Source of the DNA: Gymnorhina tibicen
Taxonomy: Eukaryota; Chordata; Aves; Passeriformes; Artamidae
Assembly: GCA_013399875.1 (NCBI GenBank)
Contig: VXAZ01001722.1
Span: forward strand, 310,001 to 374,000
Direction of reading: 5' to 3'
Length of the DNA stretch: 64,000 bases
Part shown: piece after piece, positions 40,747 to 50,760 of the stretch
Layout: every line of letters begins with the position of its first letter
Numbering within the stretch: position 1 is the first letter of the stretch
Program-made: the position numbers and the translations under genes
Notes under the pieces: model-generated
Told to the model about the DNA's origin: nothing
Databases searched by the model: none
The model's input: the letters and a program-made list of their open reading frames with translations, nothing else

Positions 40747-41212
40747 GTCATAGACTGGTTTGGGTTGGAAGGGACCCTTAAAGATTACCTAGTTCCAACC
40801 CCCACTACAATGGGCAGGGGCACCCTCCTCTAGACCAGGTTGCTCAAAGCACCATCCAGCCTGATCTTGAACACTTCCAGGAACTGGGCATCCACAGCTT
40901 CTCTGGGCAACCCATGCCAGTGTCTCACCACCCGCACAGTAAAAGACTTCTTTTGTCCAAGGTGAATCTACTCTCAGTTTAAACCACTGTCCTTTGTCTT
41001 GTCACTACCGGCTTTTGTAAAATGTCCCTCTCCATCCTTCTCAGAAGCCTCCTTGATATACTGCAAGGTTGTACATAAGGTCTTCCCTAAGCCTTCTCCA
41101 GGCTGAATAACTCCAGCTCTCTCTATTGGTCTTCAAAGGCTTCAGCCCTCTGATAATTTTTGTGGGCTTCCTCTGGGTCTGCCAGAAGAAGTGCCAGAAG
41201 CCACTGTTCCCA
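40747..41212 (-). mobile_element. CR1 LINE 3' fragment
   Basis: In reverse orientation: GGTTTGGGTTGGAAGGGACC, the GGGCAGGGGCACCCTCCTCT block, then the conserved 'gaccaggttgctcaaagc' region and the 'ccttctccaggctgaa' region, fading near 41212. The sub-type resembles the copies at 42150 and 60132. Length is about 465 bp. Confidence 0.96.
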
Positions 41213-42149
41213 CACCATTTCAACATTTCTGCATTCAACTGAACCGTTTAACAAACAGTACAACAGCTTAGCTTAAACCCACGTCTGAAATCTGGATAAG
41301 ATGTTCTGCCAAACTTTGCACTGGTCTAGTTCAATGGAAAAATCAAATATCCGCTGAAAGGAATACTGACAGCTGAGAGTATGAAGAGTGATAGAGGTAT
41401 TCAGGGTTAAAGGTATCTCAATTTGTCAGTGTATCATCTCTTAGAACACATTTGTCAAGATCAGCATTCTAAGATAATCAGGAAAAAGAAAACAGTTCCA
41501 AGAGCAAAGGTCAAAGCCACCATAAATTTTACTAGGATTAACAAGAACTCAGTAAGCATTCCCATATACTTCTTGTTAAACTTCTTTTCATATGTAGTGA
41601 TTTCTCACTGCTGTAAGAATTAAGAACCCTTCTCTCAGATGATGCATAACAGAATCATCAGGTTCTACAGCTATGCTTAAATAAAGCTGGTCAGTACAAA
41701 TCTTCCCTACAATGGGCGAAAAAGAGGAATTAACCCAGCCAGCATAACTTGCCATTTGAAATGTTACCAATCTCCTAGGCATTCTGTTCTGGGTTTTTAC
41801 TCAGTTTCTGGTACAGAAAATACAAACAGAACACATCTGTTAACTATGTTCTGGAATTAACCTCCACACAAAACAAAACAAAACAAGAGACAGTCCCAGT
41901 TCCAGACCTTCAAAACACCAAAATGAACAAACGGGTCATAGCATAAATTGCTACTTTCAGTTGCAGGCAAAGGCAGAAGAATGCTTTCTTATGTAAGGTA
42001 TGTGATCCTAAAAACATCGTAAGATCCTGCCCAGTTAAAACACTCTCCTGTTGGAAGAGCAGGATATGACAGTGGAGGAGGACTCTTAAAGCCAAGGGTC
42101 AGATAAAGGCATGGGTTAACTCAGGCTGCAAGAGAATGAGGCAGCCTAG
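41213..42149. other. Intronic sequence between two CR1 copies
   Basis: Nothing recognised except a short AAAAC run near 41870. Confidence 0.55.
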
Positions 42150-42460
42150 GAGTGGGACCATTTACTAGGGCATGTAGTGATAGGGTAAGGGGCAAGGTTT
42201 TTAAGTGTTACTGGCTTCAAATTGAAAGAGGGGAGGTTTAGATTAGGTATTAGGATGAAATTCTTGAATGTGAGGGTGTCGAGGAACTGGGAGAGGTTGC
42301 TCAGAAAAGTTCTCATCTCTGGAAGTGCACAAGGTCAGGCTGGATGGGGCTCTGAGCAACCTGGTCTAGGGGAAATTGTCCCTGACCATGGCAGGGGGTT
42401 AGGGACTAGCTGACCTTAAAGGTCCCTTCCATCACATAGCATTCTATGATTTTATGAGGC
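42150..42460 (+). mobile_element. CR1 LINE 3' terminal fragment
   Basis: The block starts around 'gggcatgtagtgatagggtaagg', passes through 'gaacctg'-type end sequence (GGGGCTCTGAGCAACCTGGT) and CCATGGCAGGGGGTTAGGGA, and ends AGCATTCTATGATTTTATGA. It is about 310 bp and antisense to TAFA5. The 63-codon frame inside it is not a gene. Confidence 0.95.
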
Positions 42461-44905
42461 GGAAATACTAAAAAAATAAACATTAAAAAAACCATCAAAA
42501 CTATAAATAAGTCACACCAACCTACAGCCTTGAAGGGAATTGTAACAAGAAAAATTGAAGCTAGAGGTATCTCTACATATAGTTTATATTTTCTCCAACA
42601 ACAGCATATAATTTGGCAAAATAAATAACACTTTCTTCTAGAGAAGCAACTTCCTTATTGCTGTACTGGGCCACAGGCACCAAAGAGAAGTGTTAGGACA
42701 CGCAAAAGCACAGATGGTATTGAGTAACTGCATTATACTCAGGAGAAAACCAGAGGGGTTATTGCTCAGAAACCCCTTTAAAAAATAGTCAGTTATACTC
42801 CTCACCCCAGTTAGATCATTTCCTGTTATCTGAGAGCAATCAAGTGTTTGAAGAAAGACATCCAAAGATGCAGTCCATTCAGAGATCAAAATAATACACA
42901 GGCCACATAGTTTGGAAGAGATCCAAAGACCATCACATAAATGCAAAACCCTCTACCATTTTACTTGTTATTCATGAACAGTCCTTTCATTGAAAAATAT
43001 GCATGAAGTCTTTGAAATAAACCTTTATACCAAAAATATTGGAAAACAGTTTAAATATGGTTCATATATTTTGAAATAGTCACCACATAACATTTTCCTA
43101 TTTGCAGGGCTAATATAAAAGCATATCCATGAAGAGATGACTTCCAAAACATCTGCAATAAGCAAATTTGCCAACCATCTGTTCAAAAAGCAGTCTAACT
43201 TAGATTTAAACACAGAAATAAAAAAATAGATTCCCAGCCCAGCAGTGGAACAACACACCTGATCAAACATGAGACTAAGCATGGAAACATTCTAGTTTGA
43301 ATTTAGCAACAAGGAATATGCAGACCAGGAAGACTGTGGTTAATCAAAGCTGCCTGAATTTGCCTATATAGCTAACACTTCTATATCAAGTTCAGTATCC
43401 AAGTGCATTTTTGAGTTATTGACAACATTCAAGGCATACCTCTAAAAAACAGTATTTGATATGCCAGATACTGGACTAGCTGACAATGGGTTTTTTTGAC
43501 CTAATAGTCTTACAGTTTGAGCACTCTGTAAGAAAGCACTAAATTACATCTTAAAAACTGCGATATTTCATACCATCAGCTTCTAGCAGAGAAGAATGAG
43601 TGGGAAAATACCCACCCCTAAGGGTTAAGCTCAGTGAAGGACTTACTACTACTTCTTCAGTGGTGTCAGTAAGCAAAGACCAAAAGATTAATGGGACCCC
43701 AGTAAAAGAATATCCAATCTAGCTTATGTTTACACCCTTAGCTGGAGCAGTGGGGCTCTACTCCATGCCCCCAGTACTGTTTTCATAGTATATGGTAAGA
43801 AAAAAATAGTACATTACATAAACAGCACAAAAAAGCTGTCAAAGACGTCTCAATCTCTGTCCTGTCAATCCTGTCAAAAGACATGGAATACTTCTCTGCC
43901 ACATATTTAATTGAAAATATCCATTTTCTTCTAGTTTCCCCTCCCTACCTATTTCCCATTATCTATCTATATCAGTGGTTATATCTGCAATGGAAGTATG
44001 AATTACCAGAATTCAAACACATTTGAGAAATTGTAATGGTGCTTACTTAGCCTTAAAGAGTCAAATTCAATATTGAAAGCGGTAAGAAGACATTTCTTAT
44101 GTTGATGCCAAGGACTTCTATGTAATACATCATCTGGACAGACTACAACACAACTGGTGAGGCAATCCCAGTGTCAGTTTGGTACTCACATTGACAGGTA
44201 GTACGCTGTAGAGGCCATCAAGTTCAAAGCAGTGGTTTTATCTCAAAATTGAGCCTACTTCAAAAGGAGCAGCTGAGACATTACATAAAGACAGAGAATT
44301 TTAATATTTTACTTTTCTTATTTAATGTCATAAAAGCATTATTTTTCATTTCTATATGCAAATTAGACTGAAAAAAGTTTGACTAATGACAGTTGCTCTC
44401 TATGTCACATCCTGCATGCAGGGTTTGGGAAAAATACATACACAGTAATTCTTGCAGAAAACATAATAAAGTTACAGATCAGGTAAACAGATTTAAAAAA
44501 AATCTGTGTTTTTCAGTTTTGAAAACAGAAGAAGTGACCTGAATGATAACAGACCAATAACAGGAGCTGTAGGTTTTCATTTAGAGGTGACTTATTTGCA
44601 TCCAACGTAAATAGGCAGTGACCATTTACCATCTAACAGCTGTTCAGTAGCCTATGCATGGTGATATGGTAGCTCCTGTTGTAGAAGTGGCCAGGTGGCA
44701 GTCACAGTAAATTGCCATCCCTGCCAGTCTCAAATAGCATAAGGGAACAATAAGACTTAGAGACCATAGTAGCCCATGTCTTTTAGACAGAGAGCAACTC
44801 CTGAACAGGACAATGAAAAGGTATTTCTCAAATGTGCAGTGTCTACCCAATATGTAGCTGGATCTCAATTTAAGGTGAGGTCAATACAATATAATAAAAT
44901 ATTTT
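42461..44905. other. Intronic sequence, nothing recognised
   Basis: The minus-strand frames of 102 and 85 codons (42638-42946, 43025-43282) carry hydrophobic runs but match no family I know. Confidence 0.5.
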
Positions 44906-45435
44906 TCATGGTTTAACCCCAGCCGGGAACCAAGCCCCAGCCAGCCACTCGCTCACTCCTCATGAGCAGGACTGGGGAGAGAATCAGAAAGGTAAAAGCC
45001 AGAAAACTTGTGGATTGAGATAAAGACACTTTAGTAGGGAAAGCAAAAGCTGTGCACACAAGCAAAGCAAAACAAGGAATTAATTCATCCCTTCCCATGG
45101 GCAGGCAGGTGTTCATCCCCAGGAATGCAGGGCTCTGTCATGCAAAACAGTGACTTGGGATGACAAACAACATCACTCCAAATCTCCCCCCTTCTTCCTT
45201 CTTCCCCCCATTTCATATTCATATACATACTGAGCATGATGTCACATGGTCTGGAATGTCCCTTTGGTCAGTTGGGGTCACCTGTCCTGACTCTGTCTCC
45301 TCCCAGCCTCCCATGTACCCCCAGTTTCCTCACCAGTGTGGCAATAGGAAAGGCAGAAAAGGCCTTGGCTCTGTGTAAGCCCTGCTCAGCAATAGCAAAA
45401 ATATCTCTGTACTATGTTATGGGAAATACTTTTGC
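44906..45435 (-). mobile_element. Solo LTR, avian ERVL-type, 5'-truncated
   Basis: Read on the minus strand the block ends in GGGGTTAAACCATGA, preceded by a region rich in GAGTGAGCGAGTGG-like words, and upstream holds GGGACATTCCAGACCATGTG and a TGACATCATGCTCAG CRE-like site followed by TATGTATATGAATATG. This order matches a well-known, abundant avian ERVL LTR. The far end (U3 start) fades after about 45435 and the terminal CA is changed, so no target-site duplication can be read. It lies in the same orientation as TAFA5. The 67-81-codon frames inside are shadows. Confidence 0.85.
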
Positions 45436-46089
45436 ATTTTGGACTTTTAGATTCTTTTTTCCTAGTATTATCACCAATTAGTAAGCATAAATGCTGGCTT
45501 TCTTCCATACGCAATATTTAAAGAAAGAAGGTCAATTTTCCAAGTACCATTCAGTTTTGGTAGCTCCTTTCAAAAAAAACCCATTTACTCTCCCTTAGAA
45601 GTATTACCTTAACAGAACAGCACAGAGCTCTAATGTTCTATTCCTTATGCTTACAAAACAGTATAAAATACGGAAAAGCAAAAGCTTGTAAGAGCCACAA
45701 CTTTGCTAAAAGCTGATTCATATATTCCTTAAAAAGTTACCATTTACATATAAAAAAGCTCCTCAACATTTATAGCAAAGTCAACTGAATAAACGCACTA
45801 AAAAGTAGTTCTGAATCAAAACTGTGCTATTTAGATTCTTGATGTAGCAGGCAGCTGTGATACCACATAGGATTTCCTTAATTTGACCAAACTTTCTAAC
45901 ATGGTAAAATGCATACTCCAGTTCACGAATACTCCCTATTGATTTTACCTTTACAACAGTAAAAACCACAACACGAGGTATTTACTGTAGGTACTTCTCT
46001 CTGGTTTACTACTGTTCATTAAACAAGTATGTGAGATGTATGTCTGGAATCCAAAAATGTCACAACTCTTTTAATTCTGAATTGCCACA
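45436..46089. other. Intronic sequence between LTR and RNase H-like scrap
   Basis: No feature recognised. If the neighbouring scrap is retroviral, this could be very decayed internal sequence, but nothing shows it. Confidence 0.45.
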
Positions 46090-46260
46090 AAGGTGGCCAC
46101 CCTCTACCAGAAGAGCCTTCTGAGGCTGTTTTTACATTTACTGATGCTTCTGCTAAGTAAACTAACTCCTTGTTGGTCACACCGAGGACTATAAACAGCC
46201 TATTTCTTCTACTTTGTCTTCCTCTGTTGAGAGCCTACCAAATCAGACCATTTTCCTTCA
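46090..46260 (+). pseudogene. Possible retroviral RNase H scrap
   Basis: From about 46092 the plus strand reads a proline-rich lead, then VFTFTDASAK, close to the first catalytic block (FTDAS/FTDGS) of retroviral RNase H. A stop follows directly, and a neighbouring frame continues with a serine-rich SSTLSSSVE stretch, as in the following part of many RNase H domains. The piece is about 170 bp and broken by a stop and a frame change. No pol sequence was recognised on either side. It may be a decayed endogenous retrovirus fragment or a chance match. Confidence 0.4.
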
Positions 46261-48487
46261 GATGGAGAATATTACATTATATTTATCACTATAGCAACTA
46301 ACCTAATTGATTTGATGCAGGTTTCTCTTCCACCATAGGATGGAGCCATTATCCCTAAGTATAATCTAAACATTTAAGAAAGAAAAAATTATCAGCTTAT
46401 CATTTTACCACACCAATAGGAATACGATTGGGCTTCAGATATTAAAGTATAAATGAAAGTCTAATGGGTTGTACATGTACATCCAGAACATTCTTTATAA
46501 ATATGCTTATCTGTCAAACGGAACTTAGAGCATGGTGTTTACTGGTTGCTCCCAGTAATAACGTACAACAAATACACTTCCAGAAACAAAGATTCACAAA
46601 GTAATTAGGAGAAGGAGAAGCAATGTTCGAGTAACTGATTCAGGAATAAGCTTTGTCAGACTAACAGATTAAAAATGGAAAGAGGCAAGATAGATCAAAA
46701 ATTGTACTTACAGTGCTATTAAGAAAGGAAAAATGGAAAGGTTCTTTTCCAGATTTTGTTTTGCAGGCTGCAGGGTTTGATTGCAGTAGAATGATACAGT
46801 GAGAGATAATACAATATTAGGTTCTTATAATTAGTTTGATAATATATTCACCTTTATTGGTATACTTCCATATACCTGACAGTAAGGTGTGGGGGAAAAT
46901 AGAGAACACCTTACGTAGTCAAATTCTTTCCTTTTAATTCCTAAGAAATATGACAATCCTGTTATTTTTTAAAGCATTTTTAAAAGTCACCATGTCCCCC
47001 CCAACACCAGATCTGCTTTTCTTCAGAAAAAAGCATCAGATGAAAAAAAAAGACTGATTAAATTCTAGTTGATTTTTTAAAGGATTCATAAAATCTGAAG
47101 TGCTGCTTTACCTAGAAATAGCTTCACTTTTTTTTCATCTTGATTTTTCACAGAGCAAAAACCATTTTTTGCAATGTCTCAAATACTACCACTAGAGAAA
47201 ATGTTCATGATGCTTCATTAACATTTGGAATTGCAATTGTCAAATCAGTGAAGCATTACATAAATGGTGGAGTGTTTTGACACTGCATATTTTAAGCAGC
47301 ATGGTGCTTTTCAGTGCTATATGAAATGAAGAGTGTACTACATATTTGAGGAACACCATTTACACTGGCTGAGAGAACTAATTAGAAACTGGTCTTTAAG
47401 CACACCAGAAAATGCCTTCAGATTATCAGCCAACATTTGCATTTTTCATCGGTAAACAATGAACAATATGTAACAATTCAAATGGATGACTCCATTCCTT
47501 AGGACAAAACATTGTCAAACTTCTCAATGCTGAAAATAAATAATTTTTGAAGTGTCAGAGTTTATGATAACTCTTTTTGAGGCCATGTTGATAGAAAATA
47601 TATGCACAGAAGATCTCATATATTCTCATAAAAGCCTGTGACTCTCTGGACACTTCTATCTTAATAAAATATTTCCTATCACGAATATCAAGCTGAATTC
47701 CCTTTACTCCTGAACTATTCATTCTGTAATATGCACTCCCAGTATACAATAAATTCTTTTAAAACTCACTATGTTGTTTAGTATATCCTCTATATTAACA
47801 CACTGAATATAGCATTATGTACAAAATTATATTATTAAAAGTGTGGCCTGTTTAATATGATTTTATTAATGAGAAGTGTAATGCAAAATGTGCTAAATTA
47901 CAAAAAAAATATTACAAAATATATTATTCTTTTTGGAATAATCCACTTTCAGTGTCATCACAATGAAGAACCCCTGTAATATGCAAAACAAAAGTGAATT
48001 AAAGGTTCTCCTAACCAATTACAATCTTGTTTCAAGAAAACCCCAGAACACATACACAGAGAAATGGTCAATGTAATATAGTTGCAGGGAATGAAATAGA
48101 GGGTTAAGAAATGCAGCAGGCATGCTCCTGAAAACCAGCATCTATTTCCTATTCATCATAGCCTACACCTATTACAGCTCAACAAGACAAGCCTAGTGCA
48201 AAATCTTTTATGCTACAGCTAATGAAAGCAATATGCACCATGGGTAAATTACAGACTCCATTCAGCGCAGGGTAGGAAAATACAGTGTAGATTCACTTTG
48301 GCAAAGCTGTGCAGGTCCTCCCTGATAAATTGCATATTTTTTTTATTATTGCATAAAAACTGCTTTTTCTATTCTCTTTGCAAGTTTCCCACTCTGGTGC
48401 TATGGACTAACTTGCATTCCCTAACTTAAGTATGGGCATTAGCTCCACTTACATTATATAACTGCTTGAAAATTATTCTTGCTGAAA
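46261..48487. other. Intronic AT-rich sequence near exon 1
   Basis: Low GC and few repeats. The 47400-48420 part has little simple sequence and may contain conserved regulatory DNA, but that cannot be judged from a single sequence. Confidence 0.45.
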
Positions 48488-48547
48488 GCAAAACAAAACA
48501 AAACAAAACCCCAAAAAAACACAAAACAAACCAAAAAAAAAAAAAAA
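48488..48547 (+). repeat. A-rich (AAAAC)n repeat
   Basis: Begins with four copies of AAAAC-type units, continues as C-broken A runs, and ends in fifteen As. It could be a retroposon tail, but no body is recognisable on its 5' side. Confidence 0.88.
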
Positions 48548-49264
48548 GCAGGATAAAATGAAGACCTTTAAAAGTATTTATAGTCCAAGTACCTGATTCT
48601 TACAGATACCTTATCTGCAACAGTGTGATTAATGGAAAATCTATCAAGCCTGGAAAAAGAATATAAAAACCCTACTGATAACCTGAGATGCAGCTCTAAA
48701 ACTGGCAACATGGACTTACTAAACTGCTGAGGATATGCTAAGAAAGTGCCAAGATTTTCTCCTGTGGAATTTTGGAGGATTACATATGATCCCAGGGATG
48801 TTAAGACATCTGTCACTTGATTAAATATGTGCTTCCTAAAAGAATGAAGACAGGCAAACCAGCTCCTCTTCGTGGGAGATGGACAGAGTTAGGAGAGTGT
48901 TTTCATGGAGGAAGCAGCCTGGGAGGAATCTGGTAACATCTAACAATAGACAGTGAACAGTGAATCAAGGGTTACTACCGCTAGAAAGTTTGTTTCTAAA
49001 ATCCAAGAGATGTTACTGTTTGGATTGGAAATGCCACATCTACAACCTAAGGACATCTCAATCTCCCGAGAAGCAGCAGTATTAAAGTGTCAGTCTACCT
49101 GCTTTATCACAGGGGAGTGGGGGGAGATGTGTTGAGGGCCAACTCTAAGGTACAGTACCTATGCCTGCCAGTTTCAGAGCTTGGCCTTTGCCTGAAGCAT
49201 TACCTCAGATGGGAAGAGCGTAGATTTATGCCCAGCAAAAGCACCAGGACAAATAAGTACTTAC
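48548..49264. other. First bases of TAFA5 intron 1
   Basis: Sequence directly downstream (minus strand) of the exon 1 donor. No further exon is recognised; the short plus-strand frames at 48953-49272 look random. Confidence 0.5.
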
Positions 49265-49376
49265 TGCAGTAAGCGATTAGGAGACTAGCCAGGATCATGA
49301 TAGCCCAGAAAGTTGAGGACATGCTTGGCAAGGCGTTGGCATCTTTCCTACTGCTTCTCCTGGGAGATGGAGCCAT
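49265..49376 (-). CDS. TAFA5: TAFA5 (FAM19A5) first coding exon, partial gene
   Basis: Translation from the ATG at 49376 gives MAPSPRRSSRKDANALPS followed by a hydrophobic stretch beginning MSSTFWAIMILASLL and ending IAYC. From memory this matches the N-terminus of human TAFA5 isoform 1, with a few substitutions in the hydrophilic part (such as F to I at residue 26). The exon holds 37 codons plus one base and stops at a strong donor, TGCA|GTAAGTA, in phase 1. That is the human exon length and phase, so Ser38 would be completed by exon 2. TAFA5 is a secreted, brain-enriched chemokine-like protein; this exon supplies the signal peptide (hydrophobic core about residues 22-36), while the cysteine-rich mature domain lies in later exons not seen here. 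The start ATG has T at -3 and G at +4, a mediocre context. Met19 (ATG at 49322) has A at -3 and sits just before the hydrophobic core, so it is a possible second start. Confidence 0.95.
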
Positions 49377-49414
49377 TGAAGCCACTTCCCCGGTGGGGGG
49401 AAAGTCAGACAGTT

Positions 49415-49477
49415 TCACCAGCCAGCTCTCCCCTTGACTGATGGCTTTTCTCCACATGTAATCCTCAAGGAAGGCAT
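49415..49477 (-). promoter_or_regulatory. Upstream ORF 3 in TAFA5 leader
   Basis: ATG at 49477 (A at -3) opens twenty codons and stops at TGA 49415, about 38 bases above the TAFA5 start. It runs in a different frame across the in-frame upstream ATG at 49457. Confidence 0.38.
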
Positions 49478-49512
49478 CTTCCAACGTCTCTGCAGTTCAT
49501 CATCAGCAACAT
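49465..49512 (-). promoter_or_regulatory. Upstream ORF 2 in TAFA5 leader
   Basis: ATG at 49512 has the context GGACCATGT, the best match to the vertebrate start consensus in the leader. It opens fifteen codons (MLLMMNCRDVGRCLP) and ends in TGA at 49465. It overlaps uORF 1 and lies upstream of the in-frame ATG at 49457. It could reduce initiation at TAFA5. Confidence 0.42.
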
Positions 49513-49532
49513 GGTCCTGTTGCAGGAATCAT
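49503..49532 (-). promoter_or_regulatory. Upstream ORF 1 in TAFA5 leader
   Basis: ATG at 49532 opens a nine-codon frame (MIPATGPCC) closed by TGA. It has A at -3. It is out of frame with TAFA5 and ends before the main start. It acts as a uORF only if the leader is transcribed as a continuous exon. Confidence 0.4.
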
Positions 49533-49707
49533 CTTCCAGCCAGAAAGCCACGGCAACTCTAATGCATGCAGGGCTTAGGCACAGTGGCCACAGCCAGCTT
49601 CCCTCCTTTCACTGTGGTGGGATTCTAGCCTGGAGGGTTTCACTGCGGCTTGGATGCCTCGCGTGGTACTGAGCTTCAAAGATGTCCCACGAACGAACCT
49701 CCTTTTT

Positions 49708-49975
49708 NNNNNNNNNNNNNNNNNNNNNNNNNNNNNNNNNNNNNNNNNNNNNNNNNNNNNNNNNNNNNNNNNNNNNNNNNNNNNNNNNNNNNNNNNNNNN
49801 NNNNNNNNNNNNNNNNNNNNNNNNNNNNNNNNNNNNNNNNNNNNNNNNNNNNNNNNNNNNNNNNNNNNNNNNNNNNNNNNNNNNNNNNNNNNNNNNNNNN
49901 NNNNNNNNNNNNNNNNNNNNNNNNNNNNNNNNNNNNNNNNNNNNNNNNNNNNNNNNNNNNNNNNNNNNNNNNNNN
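49708..49975. other. Assembly gap (268 N)
   Basis: A run of 268 Ns separates the TAFA5 leader from the GC-rich island. The right flank is very GC-rich, so the missing sequence is probably CpG-island sequence that failed to be read. The true gap length may differ. Any open frame drawn through this gap is meaningless. Confidence 0.99.
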
Positions 49976-50760
49976 AGCTCCAGGGCGAGGACAGCCCCGT
50001 CCCCCCCCGGCCTGTCCAGCCTGGGCTCCCCTCCCGACCGGTCCTGTGGCTCGACGGGGCGGAGGCGCGAGAGGCGGCCGGGACACTTTAGGCGGAGGGG
50101 TGGCAGCGGGTCTCCTCCTCTCCGTGCGCCGCCCGCTCCGCTCTCAGGCTCTGTCGCTACAGCAGCGCCGGCCCTTCAAGTAAAGGGAAGCGGGAGGAGG
50201 AGGAGGGGGCCGGCGGTCACGCCCACAGGTGCACAGCGCTCCGAGCAGAGCGGTCCTTCCCCTGCGCCGCTCCGCTCGCGCGTCCCTGCCGGCGGAGCGC
50301 GCCCGCCCCGGGGCTCGCATCGCCCCCCGGCCCCCGCCGCTCCCCGCTCCCGCTCCCGGGGCGGCGCCCGCCGGGTTTAGGAAGGGAGGAGCCGCGGGGC
50401 GACTGTCCCTGTCCCTGTCGCCACAGAGGCTGCTGCCAGCCCTGCGGGGCCGGCGGTGGGCGCGGGCTGTGCGGCGGGCAGGGGCCGAGGGGCGAGCCCT
50501 GTGCCTCGGCTGGGCAGAGCCGGCTCTGGCCCCCAGCGTCTGCCCACGGCCTCCAGCGGAGAGGTGGCGCGGGGCGGGAACGGAGCAGAGGGGAATCAAG
50601 CGGAGGCCGTGCCCGCCCCGAGCCCCCCCCGTGGGAATCTTTGCTCTCGGCTGAGACGGGGTCTCGAAAGAAGGAGAAGTGGCCCAGGGAATTGTCTCTC
50701 CCCGTCCTCTCACCTGCACGGTGCGGCTCGAAATCTCCACGGTGTATTGCGCCTCGACAC
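49976..50760 (-). promoter_or_regulatory. TAFA5: CpG island, likely TAFA5 promoter
   Basis: This is the only long CpG-dense stretch next to a gene in the window. It contains several GC-box (Sp1/KLF-type) cores, for example GGGGCGG at 50056-50062, 50358-50364 and 50571-50577, and lacks an obvious TATA box, as is usual for CpG-island promoters. It begins directly after the N gap and lies about 0.6 kb upstream of the TAFA5 start codon on the minus strand, so it most likely drives TAFA5. Divergent plus-strand transcription is possible. The open frames of 130-230 codons across it arise from high GC content and are not accepted as genes. Confidence 0.8.
50712..50714 (-). other. Candidate splice donor of an upstream non-coding exon
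   Basis: On the minus strand the sequence reads GTGCAG|GTGAGAGG, a close match to the vertebrate donor consensus, at the distal edge of the CpG island. It could end a non-coding first exon of TAFA5 located above 50714, spliced onto the leader of the coding exon. No transcript evidence is available, and strong donor matches occur by chance. Confidence 0.25.

Larger units (their letters stand above)
1..49264 (-). other. TAFA5: TAFA5 intron 1, 5' portion
   Basis: The intron begins on the minus strand at 49264 with GTAAGTACTT and runs past the left edge. I looked for exon 2 (the start of the cysteine-rich domain) and for the alternative isoform 2 signal-peptide exon and recognised neither, so the intron is at least 49 kb here. 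Human TAFA5 also has a very long first intron, and this agrees. The content is AT-rich sequence with scattered transposon remains, listed separately. That the whole stretch is intronic is inferred from the position of exon 1. Confidence 0.82.
49377..49707 (-). promoter_or_regulatory. TAFA5: TAFA5 5' leader / proximal upstream region
   Basis: This stretch lies between the TAFA5 start codon and the assembly gap and is more GC-rich than the intron. Read on the minus strand it holds several ATGs: three open out-of-frame short ORFs (listed separately), and one at 49457 is in frame with TAFA5. The in-frame reading continues without a stop from a TGA just above 49484 down to the annotated start. No TATA box is evident. 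Whether all of this is transcribed leader, or whether an acceptor splits it, cannot be told from the sequence alone. Confidence 0.6.

Noticed and set aside
48488..48547. A-rich tract considered as the poly-A tail of a processed pseudogene
   Set aside because: No recognisable mRNA-like body or flanking duplication on the 5' side.
49650..50380. Open frames of 136-232 codons across the N gap and CpG island
   Set aside because: They depend on Ns being read as open codons and on high GC content; composition is Arg/Pro/Gly/Ala-rich with no domain.
50144..50740. 198-codon minus-strand frame in the CpG island
   Set aside because: GC-driven low-complexity frame (Arg/Pro/Ala/Gly) upstream of a recognised gene; no family match.
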